This document shows, piece after piece, positions 18,414 to 26,748 of a stretch of DNA of 64,000 bases. The notes under the pieces are model-generated. The model was not told the DNA's origin and did no database searches. It saw only the letters and a list, made by a program, of their open reading frames with translations. A program made the position numbers and the translations under genes. The number at the start of each line of letters is the position of its first letter. Within the stretch, counting starts at the first letter, position 1. Source of the DNA: Candidatus Laterigemmans baculatus (GTDB taxonomy: Bacteria > Planctomycetota > Planctomycetia > Pirellulales > Pirellulaceae); the NCBI RefSeq assembly GCF_010367455.1, contig NZ_WRPR01000033.1, positions 23,877-87,876 of the forward strand, in the 5' to 3' direction.

Positions 18414-20768
18414 ATGGCGTCCACTGAGTTCTCCCCGCCCCGCCCCGCCGATGCCCGTTCGATCGGCGACATTATCGATTATTGGGATCAGCTGCATGCG
18501 GGACACCCGGCGCTGATTTTTTTGGACGACGAGCAGGGGGAACGCGTCACCACCTATGGCGAGCTGAAACGGCAAGCGATCGCGCTGGCCGCCGAGCTGC
18601 GGGAGGTGTGTCAGCCGGGCGACCGTGCCATCTTAATCTTCCCTCCTGGCAAGGAATTTGTCACCGCGTTTCTCGGCTGCTTGTACGCCGGTGTGTTGGC
18701 CGTTCCGGCGACCGAGCCCAAACCGCGCCGCCCGAACGACCGGCTCTCGGCGGTCGCTGAGGATTGCGATCCCCGAGCCGTGCTCTGCAAGCGCGAGATG
18801 CTCGAGCGGATCGAGATTGCCGTCGTCTGCCCGCGATTGGCCGAAGTCCAGTGGATCCATGTCGACGAACCGGCCGCCTCGGCCCAAAGCCCTTCGGACG
18901 CTCTACCCACCAGCGAAGCCGTGCAGGGGCTCCCGGCGCTCGAACCCTCATCACTGGCGTTCCTGCAGTACACCTCGGGCTCGACGAGCGATCCCAAGGG
19001 AGTGGCGATCTCGCACGGCAACTTGCTGCACAATTTGGAGATGATCCGCCACGGGTTTGGACGCCACTTTAACTTCGACTCCGACCCCAAGATGCTCGGC
19101 GTTTTCTGGCTGCCGCCGCATCACGACATGGGATTGATCGGCGGCATTCTGACTCCGCTGTACCTCGGCGGCACGACAGTGGTGATGTCGCCGGCGAGCT
19201 TCCTCAAGCGGCCGCTCAAATGGCTCGAAGCGATCTCGCAGTATCGAGGCTTGATCTCCGGGGCCCCGAACTTCGCCTACGAGCTGTGCGTCCAGCAGCT
19301 TCGCAAGTCGCCCCCCGCGGAGCTCGATCTCTCCTGCTGGGACATTGCTTTCTGCGGAGCCGAACCGATCCGGGCCGCGACGATCGACCGCTTCTGCGAA
19401 GCCTTTGAGCCGTACGGTTTCCGCCGCGACTCGTTTTATCCCTGCTACGGCATGGCTGAAGCGACGCTGCTGGTCAGCGGCAACATCGGGCGGCGCGCTC
19501 CGACGATCAAAACCGTCGACAGCGAGGCGCTGCAGAATCATCGCGTCCGCGCGCCGGCGGCCGAAGAAACTGGCGGCGGGGAGGCACGCGGCGAAGCGGC
19601 TGGGGGCGGGGAACCGCAAACGGGTGCGGCGCGGGGCGTCGCCCGGTTGGTCGGCTGCGGCGGACCGATGCTGAGCGGGGAGTTGTTGATCGTCGATCCG
19701 GCCACTCGGATGCCCGCGGCGGCCGATGAAGTTGGCGAGATCTGGTACCGCAGCGAGAGCGTCGCGCTCGGCTACTGGAATCGACCGGAGCTTTCTCAAA
19801 AAGCATTCCGCGCTCCGCTGGCCAGCGGCGAGGCGGGGCTCTACCTCCGCACTGGAGACATGGGGTTTTTCGAGGACGGCCAGCTGTACGTGACGGGGCG
19901 GCTCAAGGAGATGTTGGTCATCCGCGGCCGCAATCTCTATCCCCAGGATCTCGAAGCGACCGCCACGGCCGCCGATCCGGCCCTCCCGAGCTCGTCCGCC
20001 GCGGCCTTCTCGGTGGAGATCGATGGGGCGGAACAGTTGGTGCTCGCCCAGGAGCTCGATCGCAACCAGAAGGAGAGCAATTACGACGAAGTGATTCGGC
20101 GGCTTCGCAATGCGCTGATCCAAACCTACGACGTCAGTCCCGCCGCCGTGCTGCTCGTCCGCCCGTTCAGTCTGCCGCGGACGACGAGCGGCAAAATGCA
20201 GCGGATCCTCTGTCGTCAGCTGTACCTCGAAGGCCAGCTCAAAGTGCTTGCCGAGTGGAAAGCGGCACCGCGGCCCGCGGCCGAATCGATTCCCGAGCCG
20301 AAGCCGGATCTGGCGGTCTTCCCGGCCGGGGCGAACGCCTCCGAGGGAGCGCTCGAAATCAAACTCAGCCACCTGGCCGAGGAGATCGAGCAGTGGCTGC
20401 TCTCGTGGCTCGGAAGGCACGGAACGGTCAGCGGCGATGAGGTCGCGCCGGACCGGCCGCTCGCCGATTTCGGGCTCGACTCGCTGACCGCCGTGGAGCT
20501 CGCGACGCAGATCGAGGAGCGGTACGACCTGACGCTCAATCCGATCATCGTCTGGAATTACCCAACGCCCCGCCATCTGGCTCGCTATCTAGCCGGCCAA
20601 ATCGACGAGGGGTTCCAGGCGGCGGTCCCGCAGGGCCCCTCGGGTCGAATCGGTTCGCGGTTCGAAGCGATGCTGCGGGAAGTCGAGGAGCTCGACGAGC
20701 GGGAGGTTCTGCGGCGGATCGGCCACGGCGCCGCGGCGGCCGAGGCTTCGCACCCGCAGCAGGCATGA
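18414..20768 (+). CDS. Fatty-acyl-AMP ligase fused to a C-terminal acyl carrier protein
   Basis: 784 residues. ANL-superfamily adenylating domain of FAAL type: YTSGSTSDPKG at about 185-195, PHHDMGLIGG, YGMAEATLLVSG, TGDMGF, and Lys498 in GRLKEMLVIRGRN. FAALs activate fatty acids as acyl-AMP and pass them to a carrier protein instead of CoA. The C-terminal ACP has Ser690 in DFGLDSLTAVEL, so the enzyme can load its own carrier. Start ATG at 18414 is preferred over 18339, whose extra residues look non-coding. A Gly/Glu-rich stretch of about 30 residues near 380-410 is an insert. The stop overlaps the BASS transporter start (ATGA). It likely supplies the starter unit to the PKS. Confidence 0.9.
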   Translation: MASTEFSPPRPADARSIGDIIDYWDQLHAGHPALIFLDDEQGERVTTYGELKRQAIALAAELREVCQPGDRAILIFPPGKEFVTAFLGCLYAGVLAVPATEPKPRRPNDRLSAVAEDCDPRAVLCKREMLERIEIAVVCPRLAEVQWIHVDEPAASAQSPSDALPTSEAVQGLPALEPSSLAFLQYTSGSTSDPKGVAISHGNLLHNLEMIRHGFGRHFNFDSDPKMLGVFWLPPHHDMGLIGGILTPLYLGGTTVVMSPASFLKRPLKWLEAISQYRGLISGAPNFAYELCVQQLRKSPPAELDLSCWDIAFCGAEPIRAATIDRFCEAFEPYGFRRDSFYPCYGMAEATLLVSGNIGRRAPTIKTVDSEALQNHRVRAPAAEETGGGEARGEAAGGGEPQTGAARGVARLVGCGGPMLSGELLIVDPATRMPAAADEVGEIWYRSESVALGYWNRPELSQKAFRAPLASGEAGLYLRTGDMGFFEDGQLYVTGRLKEMLVIRGRNLYPQDLEATATAADPALPSSSAAAFSVEIDGAEQLVLAQELDRNQKESNYDEVIRRLRNALIQTYDVSPAAVLLVRPFSLPRTTSGKMQRILCRQLYLEGQLKVLAEWKAAPRPAAESIPEPKPDLAVFPAGANASEGALEIKLSHLAEEIEQWLLSWLGRHGTVSGDEVAPDRPLADFGLDSLTAVELATQIEERYDLTLNPIIVWNYPTPRHLARYLAGQIDEGFQAAVPQGPSGRIGSRFEAMLREVEELDEREVLRRIGHGAAAAEASHPQQA

Positions 20769-21697
20769 GCGCGGGCTCCTTGTTCGAGGCGTTTCTCCGC
20801 ATCGAAGGGATCCTCGCGGCGCTGCAGCTCGTGCTGGCGATGCTCGGCATGGGAGCGACGCTCGAGCTGGACGATTTCCGCCAGATCGCTCGCCATTACC
20901 GTGCGATCGGCTTGGTACTGGTCGCCCAGTTCCTGCTCGGGCCGCTGGCGGCCGTTGCCGCCGGAGCGTGGCTGCCGTTGCCCGAAGGTGTCGTGCTCGG
21001 CGTGATTCTGCTCGCCGTGATGCCGAGCGGCGCGATGTCGAACATCTTTGCCCATCTCGGTAACGGCAACCTTCCGCTGTCGATTACCGCCACGGTGGCT
21101 TCGACGCTGACGTGTTTGGTCTTCACGCCGCTGCTGTTGGGCGTGATCGTCGAGGCGGCGATCCCGGCGGGCTTTCAGATGCCCACCGGGCGGATCGTTC
21201 GCGACGTCGCTCTTTTTCTGCTCTTGCCGCTGCTGGGCGGGATGTGGGTCCGCCGCCGCTCGCCGCGAAGCTCGCTCCGCTTCGCCCGGTGGACGGTTCG
21301 CTCGAGTTTGGCGGTCTTGGCGGTGATCGTCGTCGGCTCGCTCGGCAGCGGACGGATCGACGTCTGGAGCTATGGTTGGACGGTGCCGGTGATTTTGGTC
21401 GGGTTCGTGTTTGTGCAGTTCGTCGCCGCGCGGCTTCTGACGCTCGCCTTCCGCTACTCGGCCCGCGATTCATACACCTTGGCGATCGAGGTGGCGCTGC
21501 GAAACGGGAACCTGGCGATCCTGCTCAGCAGCACGCTGTTTGCCGGAGCGATGGCTGGTGCTTCGGCCGAAAAAGCGGAAGACCTGGGAGCCGGTGCACT
21601 CTACGTGGCGCTCTTTTACGGCGGGGCTTCGCTCGGGATGGCGATCCTCGCCGTGATGGTCGAGCGGTACTGGGAGCGGCGACAACTCACTCGATGA
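20765..21697 (+). CDS. Bile acid:sodium symporter (BASS) family transporter
   Basis: 310 residues, almost entirely hydrophobic, with about nine membrane helices. VMPSGAMSNIFAHLGNGNLPLS matches the conserved crossover region of BASS proteins, which co-transport organic anions with sodium. The ATG overlaps the FAAL stop by four bases, so the gene is translationally coupled to polyketide starter activation. I infer uptake of an acid precursor or movement of the product; direction cannot be told from sequence. The 3' end overlaps the convergent kinase gene by 11 bases. Confidence 0.85.
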   Translation: MSAGSLFEAFLRIEGILAALQLVLAMLGMGATLELDDFRQIARHYRAIGLVLVAQFLLGPLAAVAAGAWLPLPEGVVLGVILLAVMPSGAMSNIFAHLGNGNLPLSITATVASTLTCLVFTPLLLGVIVEAAIPAGFQMPTGRIVRDVALFLLLPLLGGMWVRRRSPRSSLRFARWTVRSSLAVLAVIVVGSLGSGRIDVWSYGWTVPVILVGFVFVQFVAARLLTLAFRYSARDSYTLAIEVALRNGNLAILLSSTLFAGAMAGASAEKAEDLGAGALYVALFYGGASLGMAILAVMVERYWERRQLTR

Positions 21698-23087
21698 AGT
21701 CGCGGATGAAAAACCCAAGCACGGCTCCGGCCAGCAAAGCCAGCGGAATCGCGACCGACAGACTGACGGCGACCCGCGTCCACACGCTCCGCCCGCTGAG
21801 TCCCGGCGCGCTGCTCCAGTTGGGCGGATAAAAAGTCTCCGTCGGCGCCGCATCCCACATCGGCATCGCGTGGGCCGGACCGTCGACGATCGTTCCCTGG
21901 TCGCTCGACTGCGAGCGCTCCGTGTCGTGCGACGAATCGCCGTCGAGGGCGGCCGAAGAGCCTTGCGGCAATGGGGGGCCGGCATCTTCGGCAGGCGGTG
22001 GCGGTGCAGTCCAGGCGCGCGGAGTCAGCGGCCGGGCGATCGGCTCAGAGAGCGATGCTGCCCAAGGTTCCAATCGCTCCGCCACTTCGGCCGCCGAGCC
22101 GATCCGCCGGGCCGGATCCTTGTCCATCATGTCGGCGATCAGCTCGACGAACTCCTCGCTCGTCTCGGGAGCGAATTTGCGCGGGTGCCAGGGCGTGTCC
22201 TCGCAGTGGCGGCGGCATTTCGACGCCACGTCGCCGCCCGGGTAGGGAACTTTGCCGCAGATCGTGTAGTAGAGGGTGCAGCCGAGCGAATAGATGTCCG
22301 AAGCGGGGCCCACTTCGCGGGGGCTGCGGATCTGTTCGGGAGAGAGGAAGTCGGCCGTGCCCACGATCTTGCCAGCCCGCGGATCGTCGCCGAGGGCCGT
22401 CGCCCAAGCGGCCAGTCCGACGTCGGACACCTTGGCCACGCCATCGGGGCGAACCAAAATGTTGCCCGGCTTCACGTCGCGGTGGATCAGCCCTTGCTCA
22501 TGCGCGTAGGCGAGCCCCAAAGCGGCTTGCATGACGATCGCCGCCGCTTCCTCGACCGGCAGCATGCCCCGGCTTCGCACCAACCGCCGAAGGTCGGTTC
22601 CCGGCACGTACTCGGTGACCAGGAAATGGACGTTGCCGTCTCGCCCGGCGTCGAACGCCCGAACCAAATACTGGCAATCGAGTCCCGCCTGCAGACGAAT
22701 CTCTCGCAGGAAACTTTCGCGGGCCTCCTCGGTGGCTTTCTCCAGCGGCAGCACCTTCACCGCGCACTGCCGCCCCATCACGTTGTGCACCGCTTTGAAG
22801 ACCTGCCCCATGCCTCCTTGCCCGATCCAGTCGGTGATCAGGTAGGGACCGAGGTTCAGTTTCGTCCGGCCGCCGCGGAGCTGGGCGCACTGGTAAGGAG
22901 TCAGGGTCCCGCTCCGCACCAGCCAGCGGCCGATCGCTTCGTCCGAGCCGTGCCGAGTTTCTTCGACCGCTTCGGTCCACTGTTCGGCCGTTACCAATCC
23001 GCTGCGAAGAGCCGCTGCGTGAAAGGTCGAGTGCGCCTTGGCGGCTGGCGATTTCGAGTCGCGTGAGCTGGTCGAACGCTGTGCCAC
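21687..23087 (-). CDS. Membrane-anchored Ser/Thr protein kinase
   Basis: 466 residues from GTG at 23087. An N-terminal helical segment (about 25-75, LVTAEQWTEAV... GTLTPYQ) precedes a Hanks-type kinase domain: GQGGMGQV loop at 89-96, Lys111, HRDVKPGN at 202-209, and DVG replacing DFG at 222-224. After a Pro-rich linker, one transmembrane helix lies at the extreme C-terminus (VAVSLSVAIPLALLAGAVLG), leaving only a few residues outside. A longer frame from 23291 would run through an inverted repeat and is not believed. The start is uncertain. It probably phosphorylates cytosolic targets; none is identified nearby. Confidence 0.85.
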   Translation of the reverse strand: MAQRSTSSRDSKSPAAKAHSTFHAAALRSGLVTAEQWTEAVEETRHGSDEAIGRWLVRSGTLTPYQCAQLRGGRTKLNLGPYLITDWIGQGGMGQVFKAVHNVMGRQCAVKVLPLEKATEEARESFLREIRLQAGLDCQYLVRAFDAGRDGNVHFLVTEYVPGTDLRRLVRSRGMLPVEEAAAIVMQAALGLAYAHEQGLIHRDVKPGNILVRPDGVAKVSDVGLAAWATALGDDPRAGKIVGTADFLSPEQIRSPREVGPASDIYSLGCTLYYTICGKVPYPGGDVASKCRRHCEDTPWHPRKFAPETSEEFVELIADMMDKDPARRIGSAAEVAERLEPWAASLSEPIARPLTPRAWTAPPPPAEDAGPPLPQGSSAALDGDSSHDTERSQSSDQGTIVDGPAHAMPMWDAAPTETFYPPNWSSAPGLSGRSVWTRVAVSLSVAIPLALLAGAVLGFFIRDFIE

Positions 23088-23205
23088 AATCAAATTTCCG
23101 GCGGGCCTGCGGGCAAAATGAAAAAACGGAACTCCTTCACCAGTATAGCGCGCCAAACGGAAACTGGCCCACGCTTCTGCTGGGGGTGGGCAGGGATAGA
23201 ATTGG

Positions 23206-23310
23206 CAACCACGAATCGCACGAATTGCACGAATAGGGACAGGCAGCAGGATCGGAAGCGCCTTCCTTCCCACCTCTCTCCATTCGTCCAATTCGTGTGA
23301 TTCGTGGTTG
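23206..23310. repeat. 29-bp inverted repeat of CACGAAT type
   Basis: Arms 23206-23234 and 23282-23310 are reverse complements with two mismatches. Each arm is itself built from near-repeats of CACGAATYG. The 47-base loop is unrelated to the arms. In frame on the minus strand it reads as a spurious RAIRAIR peptide. Confidence 0.9.
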
Positions 23311-23379
23311 TTCCTCCTCCATGCCCTCCCCCGCTCTTTTGAGCCGCAGGCGCTAGCCTCTGTCAGAAAACCAGCTGAT

Positions 23380-23511
23380 ACCCTCCCCCCGGGAGGGTCG
23401 CGAGGAACGAGCGGGGAGGGTGATGCGGGACGTAGAGCCTCGAGACGGCGATGTTCAGCTTGCCCTCCCCGGGCCTAAGAGCCCGACCCTCCCGGGGGGA
23501 GGGTAATGATC
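23380..23511. repeat. Family D G/C-rich palindromes
   Basis: Two copies of CCCTCC..GGGAGGGT-type palindromes, the second with GGGCCTAAGAGCCC next to it (about 23462-23511). The same composite, in reverse, is at 33557-33680, and a short core is at 2854-2872. Confidence 0.85.
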
Positions 23512-23534
23512 AAGTGGCGTTTTCTGCCGTCGGC

Positions 23535-26414
23535 TCAGGGGGTTACCGTGGCGAGCCGAATGCGGAGCTCGGTCGACTCGTGGCCGGCGAGCCGCAGGAC
23601 TGCGGTATCCCCTTCGACCGATACCGCCGGACCGCCGACGATTCGCTCGACCGCGGCGAGATCGCGAAACGCGCGGAGCCGCATCTGAACCGGTTTGCCC
23701 GAAGTCTCGACTGCGCGGAGCCGGAAGGTGCTCTCGTCCTCGCACTCCCAATCGGTCAGTGCGACCGAGCGAGCATCGACGTCGACCAGCCAGCCGCGAG
23801 CGGCTTCGGCTGGCGGAGTGGCCAAGGGAAGCACGAGCGGCGGAACAATCTGGTGGCGAGCAGCCCGCACCGGCGAAGGGACGTCGAACCCGTACGCCAG
23901 TCGGAATCGCTCGCTCGTTTCACCCGCGACCCGCAGCAGCGTGTCGAGCCGTTGCCTGCCGACCCGCCGATGGGCCGGCAAGCCAAACCCGCAGACCTGC
24001 AGCTTGCGATCCCCCTCGTCGACGAACACCCCGAGCGGCGCTTCGATCCGCCGGCCGCTGGTCCGCAGGCGTTTGTCGCGGACCAGCGGACGGACCGAGA
24101 GGGCGTCGGAGGCCCACGCGGCTCGCCCGGCGATGTAGCTCCGCCAGGGATCGCTGCCGAGCGGCTCGCAGCCGCGCAGCTCGACGTCGACCAGCAGCCA
24201 GCGCGAACCGCGTTGGAGCGAGTAGCGGACGGTGAATTCAGCCACCGAGCGATCCTCCACCCGCAGCTCGCCGCTCGCTTCGATCACTCCCTCGGACGTA
24301 TCGGCAAAGCGGACGCGGAGGGACCGGCAGTGCATGCTCGAATAGCCCTCGCCCGGTCCTCCGGCGTCGAACCGTGCCAACTGCCAGGAGAACCGGTTGC
24401 CGCGCTGGGCGCCGGCGTGGACCGCCGCAATCCCGCCCGACGCGGCATCGATCGCAACGTCAAGGAACTCGTTCGAGAGCGCCTGGCCGGAGGCGAGCGG
24501 TTGGGGTTTGCGGAACAGGTTGCGGAGCCGAAACGGCGCGCTCCGCGTGTTGTGGGGATCACCGACGATGGTCGTAAAGCCTTGCCCCGGCGTATCGACC
24601 GTGAGCACGCTCCGGCGGCCGCGGCGAGTGGCTCCAAACAGCCCCGGAGCATCGCTCGCCGGGGGCGGTCCCTCGATTTCCAGCGTGCTCCGCGCGGGCC
24701 CGCTGTGAGGATTGAGAACGACCGCCGCGGAGCTCGCCGCCGCGGCGCTCGGGTCGAGCCCGATCGCTTCGGCCAGCCGGCGGGCGTGTCGCTGCAAGTC
24801 GGGCGAAGGCAAGCCGCCCGAACCCGAACCTCCGCTCGTGCTGGTGCTGGTGCTGGGGGCTTCGACGGCTTCGCGATGGCCCGAGACGAGCGTGGCCAGC
24901 GTTGCCAAGGTACTGCGGACTTCGGCTTCCAGTCCCGCGACGAATTCCCGGGCGACACCGCTGAGCGGATCGGCGGCGCCTTGGGTGACCGCTTGGGCCA
25001 GAGCGGCGCCGTCGGCCGTGACGCTGGGAAGCGTGCAGGTGTGGTAGGGACGCTCCCCTTCGGTGAAGTATTTGTCGAGAGTCCAAAACCGGCCGAGCGC
25101 CAATCCCCAGCGAGCCGCTCGCCGCAAGTCCTCCAGCTCGCACGAACCGCTCCCCGGCCAGCGGACCAGCAGCGCGGTGGCCACTTCGCCCCGGTCGGCT
25201 GCTTCGCCCATCCGCGGGCCGATCCCGAGGTACGACTGCGGCTGGTCGGCGTCGGTCGGTCGCGCCGTCAGGGCCTCGATCTCCGCTCCGCCCGATTGCC
25301 ACATCAGTTTCGCTTCTTCCTGCGAGCCGACGCCGGCGGTGAAGTCGGAGGTGATGGCCCCCACGAACTTTTCCGGGACCAGCCAGGAAGGAAGGTCGCC
25401 CGGAATTCCCCCGCCGAGCCGCCCGAAAACTCGGGGGCGGATGCCGAGAGCTCGCTCGATCCGCTCGAGTCCTTCCCGCAGCCAGTGGGCGACTGCCGCT
25501 CCGGAGCGGGTTTCCAGCCGCGTCGCGTCGTCGGCCGCGCCGCCAGCGACGCTCAGCGTTCCGGCCCGATGCCGCTCGGCGATCCGCTCGGCGAGTTGGG
25601 GAGCTCTCTGGCGGATGTGTTCGGCGACCTGAGCCGAGAGCAGCAGGTTCAGCGGTTGGTCGCCGCGAAGCGCCTCCTCGAGCTCTTCCCCCACGGTCGA
25701 CTCGGCCACCAGGACCAGATCGATCAAGTGCGGATCGGCTGAAAAGTAGTGGTCGCGCTCCTCGGCCAGCAGATCGAAGGCCGCGTGCAGCGAGTCTTTG
25801 GCCGCGTCGCCTCGCCCGGCCACCCAAGCCGTCGCGGCGGCGACCGCGTGCTCGGCGAAGACGACTTGGTCCAGATTGCTGCTGTAGCGAAGCTGCCGCG
25901 TCATCAGCTGGACCTGCAGCATCGCAAAACCGAGGGCGAAGAAGTCGCCGACGGTCACCTCGCCCACCCGCTCGCAGCAGCCACCCTTACCGGGCGCAGA
26001 CTCCTTGAGCGGCTGTGCAACATCGGCCGGGTTCGCCCCGTCGGCCGCCTGTGTCTCGTGGGCCGCCTGGGTCTCGTGGGCCAAGTAGTCGAGGATCGTC
26101 TGGACCGTGGCGGTCCGTGTGGTGGCGTGGATCCGCTTTGCTTCGGTGGCGTCGCCGAGCCGCTGCTCAAAGTCGCTCGGCAAGCGGCTTTCCGAAGCCG
26201 AGGGAACCAGCATCAGGCGGTGGTTCATGTCGACCGGCGGCGTATCGGCGCGGTTCCAAAGGGGAACTCCCTCGACCGCGGCGAGAATCCGCGGATGCCA
26301 GGGAGATGTCCAAGCCGCCAGCAATCCCGCAGCCGCTTCATCGCGGAGGTGGGTGGGGAAGTCCTCCAGCGTGTGGCAGGGCAAAAAGACGCAGATTTCC
26401 TTGGGTATTGGCAT
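23535..26414 (-). CDS. Large glycosidase-like protein (possible GH38/alpha-mannosidase relative)
   Basis: 959 residues from ATG at 26414; a TTG 28 codons upstream is less likely. The N-terminal part has FLPCHTLEDFPTHL and the C-terminal third has NEFLDVAIDAASGGIAAVHAG, resembling the NEF...GGI strand pattern in beta domains of alpha-mannosidase-type enzymes. A His/Asp-rich segment, EERDHYFSADPHLIDLVLVAE, lies near residue 230. No signal peptide is visible. A low-complexity Ser/Thr/Gly stretch sits near 580. I cannot identify catalytic carboxylates, so the glycosidase role is tentative; it may be a conserved planctomycete protein of unknown function. Confidence 0.5.
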   Translation of the reverse strand: MPIPKEICVFLPCHTLEDFPTHLRDEAAAGLLAAWTSPWHPRILAAVEGVPLWNRADTPPVDMNHRLMLVPSASESRLPSDFEQRLGDATEAKRIHATTRTATVQTILDYLAHETQAAHETQAADGANPADVAQPLKESAPGKGGCCERVGEVTVGDFFALGFAMLQVQLMTRQLRYSSNLDQVVFAEHAVAAATAWVAGRGDAAKDSLHAAFDLLAEERDHYFSADPHLIDLVLVAESTVGEELEEALRGDQPLNLLLSAQVAEHIRQRAPQLAERIAERHRAGTLSVAGGAADDATRLETRSGAAVAHWLREGLERIERALGIRPRVFGRLGGGIPGDLPSWLVPEKFVGAITSDFTAGVGSQEEAKLMWQSGGAEIEALTARPTDADQPQSYLGIGPRMGEAADRGEVATALLVRWPGSGSCELEDLRRAARWGLALGRFWTLDKYFTEGERPYHTCTLPSVTADGAALAQAVTQGAADPLSGVAREFVAGLEAEVRSTLATLATLVSGHREAVEAPSTSTSTSGGSGSGGLPSPDLQRHARRLAEAIGLDPSAAAASSAAVVLNPHSGPARSTLEIEGPPPASDAPGLFGATRRGRRSVLTVDTPGQGFTTIVGDPHNTRSAPFRLRNLFRKPQPLASGQALSNEFLDVAIDAASGGIAAVHAGAQRGNRFSWQLARFDAGGPGEGYSSMHCRSLRVRFADTSEGVIEASGELRVEDRSVAEFTVRYSLQRGSRWLLVDVELRGCEPLGSDPWRSYIAGRAAWASDALSVRPLVRDKRLRTSGRRIEAPLGVFVDEGDRKLQVCGFGLPAHRRVGRQRLDTLLRVAGETSERFRLAYGFDVPSPVRAARHQIVPPLVLPLATPPAEAARGWLVDVDARSVALTDWECEDESTFRLRAVETSGKPVQMRLRAFRDLAAVERIVGGPAVSVEGDTAVLRLAGHESTELRIRLATVTP

Positions 26415-26748
26415 CGCGAAGGAGAGGTTCGGGGTCTGCGGCGGGAAGCGTGGCGGGCGGGGAATTCCCTGGGCAAAAGCGAGAAAATTTGACAGCAACG
26501 GGCCCAGTTCATTAGATTACTACGAGGAACGCCAGCCAGAAACCTCGTCTAAACTTTCGTTCCCGCTATAAATACCTCGGATGGCTCGTCGGTGACGCGA
26601 CGAGGCAGCGAGTTTTTCAGTCTTTTCCGCATTCATCTTCGCTCGCCTCCGCACCCCTGTGGATCGCAGAGCACGGGACGCTGCTCGAGGGCGTTTTCTT
26701 CGCCGCTTCAAGCGAAGGGGGCGTCCGATTTGAGGAACTGCAAAACCT
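26415..26748. other. Leader region upstream of the pilM-like gene
   Basis: No gene or strong palindrome is seen in this divergent gap. GAGGA lies about 11 bases before the ATG at 26749, and a short CTTCGCCGCTTCAAGCGAAG hairpin is present near 26700. Promoters for both flanking genes should be here but none was recognised. Confidence 0.5.

Larger units (their letters stand above)
23088..23534. other. Repeat-filled intergenic region
   Basis: This gap between two genes on the minus strand holds no credible gene. It contains a near-perfect inverted repeat (23206-23310), one family B GCTAGC copy (about 23339-23360), and two G/C-rich family D units (about 23380-23511). Confidence 0.8.

Noticed and set aside
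23451..25742. Long open frame opposite the glycosidase-like gene, and similar ones opposite the pilM cluster and rpsA
   Set aside because: They are rich in Arg, Gly and Pro with no recognisable fold, and mirror genes with clear protein features.
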